A DNA stretch of 6,253 nt from Rhodobacteraceae bacterium UBA6197 (GTDB lineage Bacteria; Pseudomonadota; Alphaproteobacteria; Rhodobacterales; Rhodobacteraceae). The DNA lies in contig DISZ01000014.1 of the NCBI GenBank assembly GCA_002422085.1, positions 44,564 to 50,816 on the forward strand. Direction: 5' to 3'. How positions within the stretch are numbered: the stretch's first letter is position 1; each line of letters begins with the position of its first letter. Both the position numbers and the translations under genes were made by a program. Positions 5,551 to 6,253 of the stretch are shown here, in pieces. The notes under the pieces were generated by a model. That model had not been told where the DNA came from, ran no database searches, and saw nothing but the letters and a program-made list of their open reading frames with translations.

Positions 5551-5860
5551 GGCGCGGTCGGCAGCACGGCGGCGGAGGTCAACCCGGCCTTCGCCGCCGC
5601 CCGAGGCCCGGCGCGATCCTGCCGGGCCGATGACCCCGGATGAATGGCAGGCGCACGTGACGCGCGAGGCGGCGCTGGAGATCGGACGATGGCTCGAGGC
5701 CCGAGGAAGACTGCACGCCCCCATCGCAAGCCTCAGCCTCGGCGACCTCGAAGCCATGGCCACCAACGCGATCTCGCGCTGGATCGTGCTCCAGTCCGAA
5801 AAGCTCCAGAGGGCGGGTTGGCCGCCCGAGGACCCGATCGGGAGCTTCTTGCTCGGGTAG
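5543..5860 (+). CDS. Small conserved phage protein of unknown function
   Basis: The frame from ATG 5543 overlaps the SSB-like stop by 8 bases and encodes 105 residues. The first 28 residues are very rich in Arg and Pro and may not be translated; an ATG at 5630 gives a 76-residue core beginning MTPDEWQAHVTREAALEIGRW. That core looks familiar from alphaproteobacterial prophages, but I know no function. It is mostly helical: an EWQAHVTREAALEIGRWLEA helix, an IASLSLGDLEAMATNAISRW segment, and a short Gly/Leu-rich end (PIGSFLLG). It has no metal-binding or catalytic motif. Its final 43 bases overlap the next reading frame. Position after the annealing module suggests an early phage accessory protein. 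I am confident it is coding and unsure of its start. Confidence 0.72.
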   Translation: MGEARSAARRRRSTRPSPPPEARRDPAGPMTPDEWQAHVTREAALEIGRWLEARGRLHAPIASLSLGDLEAMATNAISRWIVLQSEKLQRAGWPPEDPIGSFLLG

Positions 5861-6253
5861 CGCTCTGCGCCGTCTGCGCCCGAGAGGCGCGCGGCTTCGG
5901 CTACTGCCACGGCCTCCGCTGGGATCGCCATCCATACCACCGCTTCTGCTCGCGCCGCTGTCAGGACGTGGGCAGCGCCATCGCCCAAAGGAACAACGGC
6001 ATGATCGACAAGACCGCGCGCGAGGCGCAGGCGACCCTGCTGGAACTGGCCCGCGAAAGCCTCGGCAATGCCGGGGTCAACACGCGCGGCCTGTCGCGCG
6101 ACGAGGTGGCGACGCGGGCGCTGCACTCGACCTCCGACTTCCCCGAGATCCTGTCGGCGGTCACCAACAAGACCCTCCGGCAAGCCTACGAGGCCTATCC
6201 GCGCACCTTCATGCTGTTCTGCCGCCAAGTGCTCGCCACTGACTTCAAGGCGA
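5818..6253 (+). CDS. Chimeric frame: DUF6511-like zinc-finger N-terminus joined to phage major capsid protein interior (partial)
   Basis: The frame is open from TTG 5818 to the window end (145 codons, incomplete). TTG is the only plausible start before the conserved region; AGAGGG lies 4 bases upstream. Residues 17-48 carry CxxC (Cys17, Cys20) and FCSRRC (Cys44, Cys48), a likely zinc site, followed by GMIDKT near 61-66. This matches my recollection of DUF6511 proteins of alphaproteobacterial prophages. From about residue 73 the sequence changes to LLELARESL, NTRGLSRDEVATRAL, HSTSDFPEILSAV, NKTLRQAYEA and PRTF, the signature of prohead-protease/major-capsid fusion proteins. These families are normally encoded far apart, separated by terminase and portal genes. 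The frame is uninterrupted, so a chimeric protein could be made, but it lacks the protease half and is unlikely to build a capsid. Confidence 0.7.
   Translation, partial: MAARGPDRELLARVALCAVCAREARGFGYCHGLRWDRHPYHRFCSRRCQDVGSAIAQRNNGMIDKTAREAQATLLELARESLGNAGVNTRGLSRDEVATRALHSTSDFPEILSAVTNKTLRQAYEAYPRTFMLFCRQVLATDFKA
6019..6042 (+). other. Inferred in-frame deletion junction (DUF6511 to capsid gene)
   Basis: The change from zinc-finger protein to capsid similarity falls at about codons 68-75 of the frame that starts at 5818. The bases here read GAGGCGCAGGCGACCCTG, GC-rich and mildly repetitive, which could favour a short-homology join. The exact breakpoint cannot be fixed without an intact relative. 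Confidence 0.55.

Noticed and set aside
4264..6228. A 654-codon open frame on the minus strand
   Set aside because: It lies opposite the recombination ATPase, the SSB-like gene and the capsid chimera. Its translation is Arg/Gly/Ala-rich with no coherent domain, typical of antisense frames in high-GC DNA.

Overview
The window is high-GC DNA with long antisense shadow frames, GGAG-type ribosome binding sites and protein families that look alphaproteobacterial, most likely Rhodobacterales. This assignment rests on recognising protein style and was not checked by a search. The content is the early and recombination region of a tailed-phage prophage, and it appears to be a rearranged or decaying remnant rather than an intact phage.

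Layout, left to right. (1) 1-178, minus strand: a serine recombinase (integrase or resolvase) fragment that has lost its N-terminal nucleophile region and abuts another gene. (2) 181-978, minus: a broken gene resembling abortive-infection (AbiJ-NTD3-type) proteins. It is interrupted by an amber codon at 418-420 and cut off at the recombinase junction. (3) 981-1658, minus: an XRE/S24 CI-like repressor, two bases upstream of the broken gene and probably co-transcribed with it. (4) 1659-1774: a divergent control region with a good minus-strand promoter and a weaker plus-strand one. (5) 1775-2458, plus: a hypothetical phage protein. (6) 2459-2660: a non-coding gap with GGGAT/ATCCC motifs on both strands and a perfect 9-bp dyad that covers the next gene's ribosome binding site. 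(7) 2661-3792, plus: an AlpA/excisionase-like HTH protein and two small hypothetical proteins. (8) 3793-3896: a gap with a perfect 13-bp inverted repeat. (9) 3897-5550, plus: a Sak4-like RecA-fold ATPase followed by a putative ssDNA-binding partner. (10) 5543-5860: a small conserved phage protein. (11) 5818 to the window end: an open frame that begins like a DUF6511 zinc-finger protein and then changes into the interior of a phage major capsid protein.

How the parts fit. The repressor would hold the rightward operon silent while transcribing itself and the defence-like gene behind it. The rightward operon would carry out replication-linked recombination through the annealing ATPase and its SSB partner. 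Both ends show joins between genes that are normally far apart: integrase to defence-like gene on the left, DUF6511 to capsid interior on the right. This suggests at least two large internal deletions, with the right-hand one preserving the reading frame. I see no CRISPR array, rRNA, tRNA or insertion sequence.
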